NCBI GenBank assembly: GCA_029255645.1
Contig: JANLJE010000038.1
Location: 112,701 to 176,700 of the forward strand
Length of the DNA: 64,000 nucleotides
Direction: 5' to 3'
DNA from: Comamonadaceae bacterium
GTDB taxonomy: Bacteria; Pseudomonadota; Gammaproteobacteria; Burkholderiales; Rhodocyclaceae
Position numbers and translations under genes: made by a program
The notes under the pieces: generated by a model
Seen by the model: only the letters and a program-made list of their open reading frames with translations
Database searches by the model: none
What the model was told of the DNA's origin: nothing
Part shown: positions 31,135 to 42,733 of the stretch, one piece after another
Numbering within the stretch: the first letter of the stretch is position 1
Layout of the letters: every line of letters begins with the position of its first letter

Positions 31135-31293
31135 GAACAGTTCTCCTGTTGTCGTGCCCCATGCCCTCCAAGCCTTCGAGGCAGCGCGGATTGTGGCCGC
31201 CCGAGCCTGCCGCAGGACATTCCATTGAACAACGATGCGTCATGCCGGCCCGCATGGTTCCGGTTTGATCAGCGCTACGCTAAGCCACCCCGC

Positions 31294-31332
31294 CTGAACA
31301 GAAACTGAACGGCGGATTCAGGAAAGGTTCAG
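31294..31332. promoter_or_regulatory. Two divergent PhoP-box-like elements (RTTCAG-N5-GTTCAG)
   Basis: Minus strand: GTTCAG-N5-GTTCAG (31310-31294). Plus strand: ATTCAG-N5-GTTCAG (31316-31332). Each pair has the 11-bp period of OmpR/PhoP-family sites, and the two face outward from a 5-bp centre. The minus box points to the PepSY-PhoP-PhoQ operon, the plus box to the cytochrome operon. Eleven bases past each box is a poor -10 candidate (TAGCGT minus, CAAAGT plus). The repeats are seen directly; binding by the adjacent regulator is inferred. Elsewhere the 246-bp gap holds nothing else that I can support. Confidence 0.7.
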
Positions 31333-31380
31333 CCGGGCCAGCGCAAAGTGGCGCCATTGCCCTAGAAACAGGATGAAACC

Positions 31381-31794
31381 ATGAACGCCTTGCCCTTCAC
31401 AATTGCCGTTTTCAGTCTGGCCAGCCTGATTGCCCTGCCCGCCCAGGCCGACCCCCGCGCAACCCTGCTGGCCGGCTATGCCCGGGAAGCCGGACTGGCC
31501 GGCCCCGACGCCTTCTCTGCCGCCCGCGGTGAAGCCCTGCACCGGCGCCAGGCCGGAGGGGGCAAGCCCGACACCCCTTCTTGCACCCGTTGCCATGCCA
31601 GCGACCCGCGCCAGGCCGGGCGCACCCGCACCGGCAAGCCCATCGCCCCCATGGCCGCCTCCGCCAGCCCGGAGCGCTACACCGACCCGGCCAAGGTGGA
31701 AAAGTGGTTCAAGCGCAATTGCGACGAAGTCCTGGGGCGGGCTTGTACCCCCCAGGAAAAGGGTGACTGGCTCGCCTACATGCTATCTCGCTGA
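31381..31794 (+). CDS. shp: SHP-type monoheme cytochrome c (DUF1924)
   Basis: The product has 137 residues, with a signal peptide 1-23 (cleavage after AQA). One heme site CTRCH is at residues 68-72. The C-terminal part, KVEKWFKRNCDEVLGRACTP, matches sphaeroides heme protein/DUF1924; the two Cys there probably form a disulfide, and the Asn before the first Cys is the expected labile sixth heme ligand in SHP. SHP binds oxygen or other small ligands when reduced. Periplasmic. First gene of the operon with DHC and flavocytochrome b, under the plus-strand PhoP-like box. Confidence 0.87.
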   Translation: MNALPFTIAVFSLASLIALPAQADPRATLLAGYAREAGLAGPDAFSAARGEALHRRQAGGGKPDTPSCTRCHASDPRQAGRTRTGKPIAPMAASASPERYTDPAKVEKWFKRNCDEVLGRACTPQEKGDWLAYMLSR

Positions 31795-31818
31795 AGCGAA
31801 ACTCCGAAGGAGACTCCC

Positions 31819-32316
31819 ATGCCCCGCCCTGTCATCCGTCCCCTGCTCCTGGGCCTTGCCGCCCTGGGCATTTCCGCCGCCCTCTACAGCCGCGCCCAGG
31901 CCGGCGGCGAGCATTATTTTCCCCCGGTCCAGGACAAGACGACCCTGGCCGAATGCGGCAGCTGCCACCTGGCCTACCCGGCAGCCATGCTCCCGGCCGC
32001 CTCCTGGAAGAAGATGATGGCCAATCTCGACCCGCATTTCGGCGACAACGCCAGCCTCGACCCGCAAACCACGGCGGCCATCACCCGCTATCTCGTCGAC
32101 CACGCCGGCGACACCGGCGGTAGCGCCTATGGCCGCAAGCTGCTGCGCGGCGTGGCGGCCGGCGATGCCCCGCAGCGCATTACCACCTTGCCGAAATGGG
32201 TGAAGGAACACCGTGAAGTCCCCAAGTCCGACTGGGCCAGGAAGGAAGTCGGCACCAAGGCCAACTGCGCCGCCTGTCACCAGGATGCGGAGCGGGGCTA
32301 TTTCGAAGAAGATTGA
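31819..32316 (+). CDS. dhc: Diheme cytochrome c (DHC)
   Basis: The product has 165 residues. An N-terminal signal or anchor spans about 1-28 (ends SRAQA). Heme sites are CGSCH (46-50) and CAACH (150-154), far apart as in the two-domain DHC family. DHC is the known redox partner of SHP. It starts 24 bp after the shp stop, and its own stop lies 11 bp before the flavocytochrome ATG. It probably carries electrons between the membrane flavocytochrome and SHP. Confidence 0.9.
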   Translation: MPRPVIRPLLLGLAALGISAALYSRAQAGGEHYFPPVQDKTTLAECGSCHLAYPAAMLPAASWKKMMANLDPHFGDNASLDPQTTAAITRYLVDHAGDTGGSAYGRKLLRGVAAGDAPQRITTLPKWVKEHREVPKSDWARKEVGTKANCAACHQDAERGYFEED

Positions 32317-32327
32317 AGGAGCCGATC

Positions 32328-33653
32328 ATGAAAAAGCTGACCCCCACCGCCCTCCTGGGCGCTTTCATCACCCTCCTGATCCTGGCCTGGGGCGCCAACC
32401 TGCGCTACGGCGCCGGCCTGCCCGCCGGCGCCGCCCCGCTCTGGGTGTTCCGCGCCGAGCTGCTCAAGCTCTCGGGCCTGCTCGCCGTGGGGCTGATGTC
32501 CCTGATCATGGTGCTCGCCACCCGCCCGGTCTGGCTGGAAAAGCCCCTGGGCGGCATGGACCGGATCTATCAAACCCATAAGTGGGCCGGTATCCTCGCC
32601 GGCATCGCCGTGCTGATCCACTGGGGGGCCGACGAAGCCGGCGGCCTCATCAAGGGCCTGATCGGCGCAGGCGGCAAGGTGAGCCGGGAACACGGCTCGG
32701 AACTATATGAATCCCTGCTGGATCTGGGCAAGGAAATGGGCGAATGGGCCCTCTATCCGCTCCTCATCCTGATCGCCCTCACCTTGCTCAAGCGCTTTCC
32801 CTTCAAGCCCTGGCGGGTGCTGCACCGGGCCATGCCGTTGCTCTATCTGATGGGCGCCTTGCACGGCCTCATGCTGGCGCCGCTCACCTGGTGGCAGCAA
32901 CCCGTGGGCTGGGCCCTCGCCCTCCTGGTCGCCGCCGGCAGCTGGGGCGCCGTGCTTTCCCTCCTCGGGCGGATCGGCAAGCGCCGCCAGTATCAAGGCG
33001 AAATCCTGCAGGTGGAAGAACCGGCGCCGGGCCTCACCCGCCTCACCTGCCGCATCGAGCCGCGCTGGCCCGGCCACCGCCCCGGCCAGTTCGCCTTCCT
33101 CACCCTGCACGACCGGGAAGGCAGCCACCCCTTCACCATCGCCAGCGCCCCGCGCGAAGATGGCAGCCTCTGCTTTGCCATCAAGGCCCTGGGCGATTAC
33201 ACCCGCGACCTGGCCAGCCGCCTCGAGGCCGGGCAGCACGTCACGGTGGAAGGCCCCTACGGCGGCTTCGATTTCCAGGGCGAGAAACCCCAGGTCTGGA
33301 TCGCCGGCGGGGTCGGCGTCACCCCCTTCCTGGCCGGCCTCGAAGCCCTGCACCACGCCCCGGGCACCGCCGTGAGCCTGCATTATTGCTGCCGCGACAG
33401 CCGCAACGACCCGTTTGTCCCCCAACTCCAGAGGCTGTGCGCCGACCTGCCCGGAGTGCGCCTGCACATCCACGACACCCCCCGGGAAGGCCCCCTGACC
33501 GTGGCACGGCTGGCACAACTGGAACCCGGCCTGGCCGGCAGCGATATCTGGTTCTGCGGCCCGGCAGGCTTCGCCCGTAGCCTGAAACAAGGCCTCAAGA
33601 CCCAAGGCCTGGACCAGGTACGCCTGCATCAGGAGGCGTTCGAGATGCGCTGA
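32328..33653 (+). CDS. Flavocytochrome b of the SHP/DHC operon (ferric reductase-like)
   Basis: The product has 441 residues from ATG 32328, with AAGGAG seven bases upstream; an in-frame TTG at 32313 is less likely. Membrane domain about 1-210, with heme-type His pairs in QTHKWAGILAGIAVLIHWGA and VLHRAMPLLYLMGALHGLML. C-terminal reductase: GQFAFLTLHDREG, PFTIAS, VWIAGGVGVTPF, and IWFCGPAGFARSL. SHP operons usually carry a b-type cytochrome; here it includes a flavin/nucleotide domain, so NAD(P)H could be the electron source. It is a paralogue of the gene at 2969-4303. Confidence 0.9.
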   Translation: MKKLTPTALLGAFITLLILAWGANLRYGAGLPAGAAPLWVFRAELLKLSGLLAVGLMSLIMVLATRPVWLEKPLGGMDRIYQTHKWAGILAGIAVLIHWGADEAGGLIKGLIGAGGKVSREHGSELYESLLDLGKEMGEWALYPLLILIALTLLKRFPFKPWRVLHRAMPLLYLMGALHGLMLAPLTWWQQPVGWALALLVAAGSWGAVLSLLGRIGKRRQYQGEILQVEEPAPGLTRLTCRIEPRWPGHRPGQFAFLTLHDREGSHPFTIASAPREDGSLCFAIKALGDYTRDLASRLEAGQHVTVEGPYGGFDFQGEKPQVWIAGGVGVTPFLAGLEALHHAPGTAVSLHYCCRDSRNDPFVPQLQRLCADLPGVRLHIHDTPREGPLTVARLAQLEPGLAGSDIWFCGPAGFARSLKQGLKTQGLDQVRLHQEAFEMR

Positions 33654-33680
33654 AAACGGGGATATCCGGCGCCCGCATCA

Positions 33681-33740
33681 AGGGGACTCCGGGACACTCC
33701 GGGGCATTCCGGGGTACTCCGGGACATTCCGTGACACTCC
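33681..33740. repeat. 10-bp tandem array (GGGRCAYTCC), six copies
   Basis: Six decamers in exact register follow the flavocytochrome stop (for example GGGACACTCC, GGGGCATTCC, GTGACACTCC). They lie between two converging operons. Confidence 0.88.
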
Positions 33741-33772
33741 GCCGGACCTCCCGCACCCCCGGCAGGCCCCGC

Positions 33773-34158
33773 TTAGCGCCACAGCACGCAAACCCACACC
33801 ATGGCCATGAACAGCAGGGAAAACAGCACGGCGGCGCTGCCCTGGTCCTTGGCGCGGCCGGCCAGTTCGTGCACTTCCGGCGAGGCCTTGTCCACTACCG
33901 CCTCGACGGCGGAGTTGAGCAGCTCCACGATCATGACCAACAGGATGCTGCCGGCCAGCAGGGCCCGCTCCACGCCGGTCTGGCCGAGCCACAGCCCCAG
34001 GGGAATGCTGACCATGGCGAGCAGCGCCTCTTCCCGGAAGGCGGCTTCGTGATGCCAGGCGGCACAGAGGCCCTTCTTTGAATAGCCCAGGGCGTTCACC
34101 AGCCGCTGCAGGCCTTTCTTGCCTTTGAACGGAGCGGCGGAAGGGGGTTGTGGAGTGC

Positions 34159-34162
<4 letters not shown>
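33773..34162 (-). CDS. dgkA: Diacylglycerol kinase
   Basis: The product has 129 residues with three membrane segments. Signatures are [25 protein letters not shown] and [17 protein letters not shown], with the catalytic Glu/Asn block of prokaryotic DAG kinase. It phosphorylates diacylglycerol to phosphatidate in the inner membrane. Its ATG overlaps the uvrA stop by 4 bp, so it is the downstream gene of a uvrA-dgkA pair. Confidence 0.93.
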
Positions 34163-36981
<2,819 letters not shown>

Positions 36982-37110
36982 GAGGATTCTCGAGTGGGGT
37001 GTTGCCGGAGGTGAAACGCAAACCTGTTAATATAAGCGCTTCACTGCGATGCACCAAAACCTTTCCCGCGCTTTCGTATCGGAGCCCGGGTTTTCCATTC
37101 AAAAGTCCCG

Positions 37111-38325
37111 ATGACCGATTCCATCACTGATCGCCTGAGCCCGGAAGAACGCCGTACCGGCATGAGCCTGGCCGCCATTTTCGGCCTGCGCATGCTGGGG
37201 CTGTTTCTGGTCCTGCCCGTCTTTGCCGTCTTTGCCCGGGATTTCCCCGGCGGCGACGACCTGACCCTGGTGGGCCTGGCCCTGGGCGCCTACGGCCTGA
37301 CCCAGGCCTGCCTGCAGATCGCCTGGGGTTCCGCCTCGGATCGCTGGGGCCGCAAACCCATCATCGTCGCCGGCCTGCTGCTGTTTGCCCTCGGCAGCGC
37401 TGTCGCCGCCCTGGCGCCGGATATCCACTGGATCATCATCGGCCGGGTGATTCAGGGTGCCGGCGCCATTTCCGCCGCCGTCACCGCCCTGGCCGCCGAC
37501 CTGACCCGGGAACAGCACCGCACCAAGGTGATGGCCATGATCGGTTCTTCCATCGGCCTGGTCTTTGCCGGTTCCCTGGTGGCCGCGCCCCTGCTCTATG
37601 CCGCCATCGGCATGAGCGGCATTTTCTGGCTCACCGGCATCCTGGCCCTGGCCGCCATCGTCGTACTGCTGAAAGTGGTGCCCGCCGCCCCGCCCCCGAT
37701 TCCCGGCCCGCCCGTCTCCCTGCTCTTTGTGCTGCTGGAACCCCAGCTGGCCCTTCTCAATTTCGGCGTCTTCGCCCTGCACCTGACCCAGACCGCCCTC
37801 TGGGTGCTGGTCCCCTCGGCCCTGATCCAATATGGCGGCCTGCCCATGGCCGAGCACTGGAAGGTGTATCTGCCCGCCGTGCTGCTCTCCTTCATGGTGA
37901 TGGTGCCCGCCGTGATCGCGGCCGAGAAGAAAGGCATGATGAAACCGGTATTTACCGGCGCCATCGCCCTGCTGCTGCTGGTTCAGGTGGGCTTTTACTT
38001 CGCCAGCCAGAGCCTGTGGTCGATCAGCCTGTGGCTGACCCTGTTCTTCGTGGCCTTCAACATTCTTGAAGCCACCCAGCCTTCGCTGATTTCCCGCATC
38101 GCCCCACCGCACGCCAAGGGCAAGGCCCTCGGGCTCTACAATACGCTCCAGGCCGTCGGGCTATTTGTGGGCGGTACGGCCGGCGGCCTGCTCGCCAAGC
38201 ATTTCGGCGGCGGCGCCGTGTTCGCCGCCTGCGGCCTCCTGGCCCTGGTCTGGCTGGGACTGGCCCGCATGCTGCGGGTGCCACAGCGCACAGCCGCAGC
38301 GCACCGCCGCAACGCAGCCGTTTAG
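37111..38325 (+). CDS. MFS transporter (12-helix drug/metabolite efflux type)
   Basis: The product has 404 residues with about 12 hydrophobic helices. The loop 2-3 signature [14 protein letters not shown] and [13 protein letters not shown] mark a major facilitator. The family placement is nearest YajR-like transporters but without the C-terminal extra domain. The substrate is unknown. The uvrA / MFS / ssb order is common in betaproteobacteria. ssb follows after 35 bp, so some read-through into ssb is likely. Confidence 0.88.
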   Translation: MTDSITDRLSPEERRTGMSLAAIFGLRMLGLFLVLPVFAVFARDFPGGDDLTLVGLALGAYGLTQACLQIAWGSASDRWGRKPIIVAGLLLFALGSAVAALAPDIHWIIIGRVIQGAGAISAAVTALAADLTREQHRTKVMAMIGSSIGLVFAGSLVAAPLLYAAIGMSGIFWLTGILALAAIVVLLKVVPAAPPPIPGPPVSLLFVLLEPQLALLNFGVFALHLTQTALWVLVPSALIQYGGLPMAEHWKVYLPAVLLSFMVMVPAVIAAEKKGMMKPVFTGAIALLLLVQVGFYFASQSLWSISLWLTLFFVAFNILEATQPSLISRIAPPHAKGKALGLYNTLQAVGLFVGGTAGGLLAKHFGGGAVFAACGLLALVWLGLARMLRVPQRTAAAHRRNAAV

Positions 38326-38360
38326 CATCCAATCATCTCAATCAAAGGGGGGAGTTCTCC

Positions 38361-38942
38361 ATGGCTTCGGTCAACAAAGTCATCATCATCGGCAACCTGG
38401 GCAGGGACCCGGAAATACGTTACAGCGCCAGCGGCGACGCCATGTGCAATATCGCCGTGGCCACCACGGAAACCTGGAAGGACAAGGCCACGGGCGAGAA
38501 GAAGGAAGCGACCGAGTGGCACCGGGTGCAGTTTTATGGCCGCCTGGCCGAGATCGCCGCCCAATACCTGAAGAAGGGCTCCCAGGTCTATGTGGAAGGC
38601 AGCCTGCGCACCCGCAAGTGGACCGACAAGGAAGGGGTGGAACGCTACACTACCGAAATTCGCGCCGATGAAATGAAGATGCTCGGCGGCCGCCAGGGCC
38701 TGGGCGAACCCGGCAACGCCGCCGGCGACATGGGTGGCAATCGTGGCGGTGGCGGCGGTGGCGGCAGTAGTGGTGGTGGCGGCAGTAGTGGTGGTGGCGG
38801 CAGTAGTGGTGGTGGCGGCGGTAGTGGTGGCGGTGGCAGTGGCAGCCGCACTGCGCCTCCTCCCGCCGATTACGCCCCGGCTTCGAATCAAAAGAAACCG
38901 CAGTCCTTCGACGATTTCGGCGACGACGACATCCCGTTCTGA
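38361..38942 (+). CDS. ssb: Single-stranded DNA-binding protein
   Basis: The product has 193 residues. OB-fold domain about 1-110: [41 protein letters not shown] and [14 protein letters not shown]. The linker (about 125-165) is almost pure Gly/Ser in repeats of GGGGSS. The acidic tip DDDIPF, the docking site for repair and replication proteins, is intact. A GGGGGAG ribosome site precedes the ATG. Confidence 0.96.
   Translation: MASVNKVIIIGNLGRDPEIRYSASGDAMCNIAVATTETWKDKATGEKKEATEWHRVQFYGRLAEIAAQYLKKGSQVYVEGSLRTRKWTDKEGVERYTTEIRADEMKMLGGRQGLGEPGNAAGDMGGNRGGGGGGGSSGGGGSSGGGGSSGGGGGSGGGGSGSRTAPPPADYAPASNQKKPQSFDDFGDDDIPF
38740..38845. repeat. GGTGGYGGCAGTAGT repeat coding the SSB linker
   Basis: Tandem units of about 18 bp, each coding SSGGGG, give a Gly/Ser linker in SSB. 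Three units are nearly identical at DNA level, which suggests recent slippage. Confidence 0.8.
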
Positions 38943-38952
38943 ACACGACGGC

Positions 38953-38985
38953 CCCACCCCCCGGGCTCGCCACCTGGGGTTTTTG
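38953..38985 (+). terminator. Possible rho-independent terminator of ssb
   Basis: CCCCA (38953-38957) can pair with TGGGG (38976-38980), followed by TTTTT. The stem is short with an 18-base loop that has internal G/C pairing, so the call is moderate. Confidence 0.45.
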
Positions 38986-39013
38986 TTGCCTGCCATCCCG
39001 GCTCGAGAGCCGA

Positions 39014-40882
39014 TCAGGGGCAGCGCTCATGGCAGGCTTGATGCCGTGCCGGCTCATACTCCGGCACCCAGCGCTTCAAACCCTCCCGCACCGCCGCATC
39101 GCTCACCGGCCCCGGCTGCGCCAGCCAGGGCTCCAGTTCATCCAGGAAATTCTCCGGCACGGGGCGTGAACGGGCAATGCGCAGCTTGGGATGCGGCGTC
39201 TCCCGTGTCTGCTCGGCATCGGCCAGCAATTCTTCATACAGCTTCTCGCCAGGGCGCAGCCCCGAGAATTCGATGCGGATCTCATCTTCGCCATAGCCCG
39301 ACAGCCGGATCATGTTGCGCGCCAGGTCGACGATCTTCACCGCATCGCCCATGTCGAGCACAAAAACCTCTCCGCCCTGCCCCATGGCCGCGGCCTGCAG
39401 TACGAGCTGCGCCGCCTCGGGGATGGACATGAAGTAGCGCTTGATCTCCGGGTGGGTCACCGTCACCGGCCCGCCGCGCGCGATCTGTTCGGCAAACTTG
39501 GGAATCACGCTGCCAGTGCTGCCCAGCACGTTGCCAAAGCGCACCATCTCCATCTGCGTCCCGCCTTTGCCCGAACGATGCAGCGCCTCGCAGACCATCT
39601 CGGCCAGCCGCTTGGTCGCGCCCATGACACTGGTAGGATTGACCGCCTTGTCGGTGGAGATCAGCACAAAACGCTCGGCGCCGTGGCGCTGCGCCAGCTG
39701 CGCCAGCCGCAGTGTGCCCAGCACATTGTTGCGTACCGCCTGCCAGGCGTTGCCCACTTCCATCAACGGCACATGCTTGTAGGCTGCGGCATGAAAGACG
39801 AGTTGCGGCTTCCATGCCGCGAAAATTTCCTCCAGCCGCACGACGTCCTTCACATCGCCAGCCAGCAGCTCGACCTGCGTCTCCGGCATATGGACGCGAA
39901 ACCATTGCTCGATGTTGTAAAGCGCAAACTCGCTGGCATCCAGCAAGAGCAGTTGCGCCGGGGCAAAACGCACCAGCTGGCGACACAGTTCGCTGCCAAT
40001 CGAACCTCCAGCGCCGGTAATCAGCACGGTCTTGCCGACAATCATCGCCTTGACATGCGAAGAATCGATCTGCACCGCCTCGCGCCCGAGCAGATCTTCA
40101 ATGTCGACCGGGCGCATGGCGTTGATCGCCACCTTGCCGCTCATCAGATCCTCGATACCCGGCACGGTAAACACATGAGCACCGGCGCGTACCGCAATAT
40201 CGGCCGCCTGTTTCAGCGCTTCACCCGCGGCCGAGGGCATGGCCAGGATCACATGCTGCGCCTTGTAGTCCTGCAACACCTGCGACAAGGACTTGATCGC
40301 ACCGACGATGGGATGGCCGAATAACTCCAGTCCCCACTTGTCGGGGTTGTCATCGACCAGGGCCACCACCCGCCAATCCGGGCTGCGCTCCAGTTCCCGG
40401 ACCAACATGGCGCCGCCGCTACCGGCGCCGACTACCACCACGGGCTTGCCTGCGGCCAGCAGGTCGCCAAACATGCGGTGCTCGCGCCACATGCGCCAGA
40501 CGGCGCGTCCGCCCCCCATGACGATGGTCAGGATCAAGGGGTAAAGCACCAGCATCGAGCGCGGCAGTTCTCCCCCCGGTGTCCGGTCCAGGGCAAACAG
40601 CAGCACGAGCACCAGCGACGACACCCCGACGGCCTTCAGCACCCGCTTCAGATCCAGCAAGCTGGCAAACACCCACATGCCACGATAAAGACCCGCCCAG
40701 CGGCAGGCAATCGCATGCCCTGTCATGAGCACTGCCAAGACCAGCAAAATCTTGCTCGTATAGTTGGGGGGCCAGGAGAAATTGAAACGGAGCAGAAACC
40801 CACCCACCCAGGCAATGACGACGGCAAAGAGATCAAACAGGAAAACCAGTCGCGTGCGACTAGCGCGGTTCAATGCGGGCAT
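39014..40882 (-). CDS. pglF: Membrane UDP-GlcNAc 4,6-dehydratase (PglF/WbpM/CapD type)
   Basis: The product has 622 residues. Four membrane helices (about 10-125) come first, then a CoA-binding-like Rossmann domain (VVVVGAGSGGAMLVREL) and the catalytic SDR domain (VLITGAGGSIGSELC). The catalytic stretch LISTDKAVNPTSVMGATKRL has Met in place of the usual SDR Tyr and keeps the Lys, as in WbpM and PglF. It makes the 4-keto-6-deoxy sugar from UDP-GlcNAc, the first step to diNAc-bacillosamine or similar sugars. It is the last gene of the glycan operon. Confidence 0.88.
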   Translation of the reverse strand: MPALNRASRTRLVFLFDLFAVVIAWVGGFLLRFNFSWPPNYTSKILLVLAVLMTGHAIACRWAGLYRGMWVFASLLDLKRVLKAVGVSSLVLVLLFALDRTPGGELPRSMLVLYPLILTIVMGGGRAVWRMWREHRMFGDLLAAGKPVVVVGAGSGGAMLVRELERSPDWRVVALVDDNPDKWGLELFGHPIVGAIKSLSQVLQDYKAQHVILAMPSAAGEALKQAADIAVRAGAHVFTVPGIEDLMSGKVAINAMRPVDIEDLLGREAVQIDSSHVKAMIVGKTVLITGAGGSIGSELCRQLVRFAPAQLLLLDASEFALYNIEQWFRVHMPETQVELLAGDVKDVVRLEEIFAAWKPQLVFHAAAYKHVPLMEVGNAWQAVRNNVLGTLRLAQLAQRHGAERFVLISTDKAVNPTSVMGATKRLAEMVCEALHRSGKGGTQMEMVRFGNVLGSTGSVIPKFAEQIARGGPVTVTHPEIKRYFMSIPEAAQLVLQAAAMGQGGEVFVLDMGDAVKIVDLARNMIRLSGYGEDEIRIEFSGLRPGEKLYEELLADAEQTRETPHPKLRIARSRPVPENFLDELEPWLAQPGPVSDAAVREGLKRWVPEYEPARHQACHERCP

Positions 40883-40894
40883 TGCTGTTCTCCT

Positions 40895-42070
40895 TCATGT
40901 TACGGCGCGGCTCATCGTCTGTTCGAGCACGGTGCAGGTCATTTCGAGTTCACGCGCCTTCAGGCCGGGATGCACCAGGAACATCAGGCTCGTTTCGCCA
41001 AGCGCCCGGGCAACGGACAGGCGCACCGCCGGACGCCATGCCGATCCCTCGAAAGCCTTCTCAAGATAGACTTCGGAGCACGATCCGGAGTAACACGGTA
41101 CGCCGGCAGCATTGATCGTCTGCAAGATGCGGTCGCGGCTCCAGCCGGGCTGGAGGCGGCCCGGCTGGACATAGACATAACACTTGTAGGCGGCATGGTC
41201 GGCATCAGGGGGGAGATCCGGCACCCGCAGCCCGGGTAATGCCGCAGCACAGGCCCAGATCCGCGCGGCATTGTGCCGACGTTCGGCATGCCATGCCGGC
41301 ATGCGCTGCAACTGCATGCGGCCGATGACGGCCTGCATTTCCATCATCCGCCCGTTGCTGCCGAAGCGCTCATGCAGCCAGCGGAAACCCGGCGGATGCT
41401 CACGCTCGTACACCGCCGCGTAGCTCTTGCCGTGATCCTTGAGCGACCACATGCTGCGCCACAGCGACTCGTCGTGGGTCGTCACCATGCCGCCTTCGCC
41501 ACCGGTGCTCATGATCTTGTCCTGGCAGAACGACCACGCCCCGACATCCCCGATCGAGCCGACGCTGCGCCCTTTGTAGCGCGCCCCGTGCGCCTGGGCG
41601 CAATCCTCGATCACTTTCAGCCCGTGCCGGGTGGCCAGTTCCATGATCGGGTCCATGTCGCACGGCCAGCCGGCCAGGTGTACGCAGATGATGGCCCTGG
41701 TGCGCGGCGTCAGCACACGCGCGATGGTGGCCGCCGAGAGGTTGCCACTATCCGGTTCCACGTCAGCAAACACCGGTATCGCCCCGGCATTGACGACACA
41801 GGACACGCTGGCAATGAAGGTGCGCGGCGTCACCACCACTTCATCACCCGGGCCGATCCCCAGCGCCCGCAGCGCCACATCCAGCGCCAGGGTGCCGTTG
41901 GCGAGCGCAACCGCATGAGGGGTTCCCACCCAGGCGGCGAACTCCTTCTCGAACTCGCGGCACTGGGTTCCGGTCCAGTAATTCACCTTGTTCGACAGCA
42001 ACACGTCGCGTACTGCGTCGGCCTCTTCCTGCGTGAAGGAGGGCCAGGGGCTAAAGGGTGTGTCCAGCAT
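40895..42070 (-). CDS. pglE: PLP-dependent sugar aminotransferase (DegT/DnrJ/EryC1, PglE-like)
   Basis: The product has 391 residues. Fold type I aminotransferase features: NGTLALDVALRALGIGPGDE, VIEDCAQAHGARYKGRSVG and the PLP-Lys motif SFCQDKIMSTGGEGGM. It should transfer an amino group from glutamate to C4 of the keto sugar made by the dehydratase next door. The context with a PglD-like acetyltransferase supports the bacillosamine pathway. It lies 12 bp before the dehydratase gene. Confidence 0.87.
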   Translation of the reverse strand: MLDTPFSPWPSFTQEEADAVRDVLLSNKVNYWTGTQCREFEKEFAAWVGTPHAVALANGTLALDVALRALGIGPGDEVVVTPRTFIASVSCVVNAGAIPVFADVEPDSGNLSAATIARVLTPRTRAIICVHLAGWPCDMDPIMELATRHGLKVIEDCAQAHGARYKGRSVGSIGDVGAWSFCQDKIMSTGGEGGMVTTHDESLWRSMWSLKDHGKSYAAVYEREHPPGFRWLHERFGSNGRMMEMQAVIGRMQLQRMPAWHAERRHNAARIWACAAALPGLRVPDLPPDADHAAYKCYVYVQPGRLQPGWSRDRILQTINAAGVPCYSGSCSEVYLEKAFEGSAWRPAVRLSVARALGETSLMFLVHPGLKARELEMTCTVLEQTMSRAVT

Positions 42071-42073
42071 CGA

Positions 42074-42733
42074 TCATTCCTTTTTCAGAATCCGTGCCGG
42101 GTTGCCCACTACCGTCGCTCCCGCTGGCACGCTCTTCGTCACCACCGCCCCCATGCCCACCACCGCCCCACGTCCGATCACCAGAGGCTGGCCGGGCTTA
42201 CCCTGTTTGATCAACGCGCCAGCCCCGATGTAAGCGAGGTCTTCAATCACCACATTGCCGTTGCACCGGACACCTGGCGCAAAAGTCACGAAATCGCCGA
42301 TCACGCAGTCGTGTTCAACATAGCTATAAAGGTTGGCATGGAAGTGCCGGCCAATCCGGATGTTGGCGGTGAGCGTCACGAAGGGGCTCAACACCGCACC
42401 TTCTCCCAGCCGCACATCATCCATCACCACCACGTTGGCCGCTGCCACCGCCCACGGTAGAACCCCGTCCGCCGCACAGCGCGCGGCAAGACGTTCGCGC
42501 ACCACGCTATCGGCAATCGCCAGCACCACGCGACGTTCCGTTGCAGGCACGGCGACAAAATCAGCATATGACAGGACGCGCTGCCCGTTAACGACGCGGC
42601 GGATCTCGCCATCATCGATGAATACCAGATCGTCAAGCGACACCCCTTGCCGACTCAACTGCTCGCGCGCCAGCGGCATGATGCCGCGACCGCATCCACT
42701 CGCGCCGTAGACGGCATACAGGACATCGCTCAC
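42074..42733 (-). CDS. pglD: Sugar N-acetyltransferase (NeuD/PglD family)
   Basis: The product has 219 residues. A PglD-type N-terminal Rossmann-like part (VYGASGCGRGIMPLAR) precedes a left-handed beta helix of hexapeptide repeats (YSYVEHDCVIGDFVTFAPGV). The His in EHDCVIG corresponds to the catalytic base of PglD. It would N-acetylate the 4-amino sugar, giving UDP-diNAc-bacillosamine. It overlaps pglC by 4 bp and stops 3 bp before the aminotransferase gene. Confidence 0.85.
   Translation of the reverse strand: MSDVLYAVYGASGCGRGIMPLAREQLSRQGVSLDDLVFIDDGEIRRVVNGQRVLSYADFVAVPATERRVVLAIADSVVRERLAARCAADGVLPWAVAAANVVVMDDVRLGEGAVLSPFVTLTANIRIGRHFHANLYSYVEHDCVIGDFVTFAPGVRCNGNVVIEDLAYIGAGALIKQGKPGQPLVIGRGAVVGMGAVVTKSVPAGATVVGNPARILKKE

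Noticed and set aside
36982..37110. LexA box between uvrA and the MFS gene
   Set aside because: A CTGT occurs near 37024, but the second half-site ACAG is missing at the right distance.
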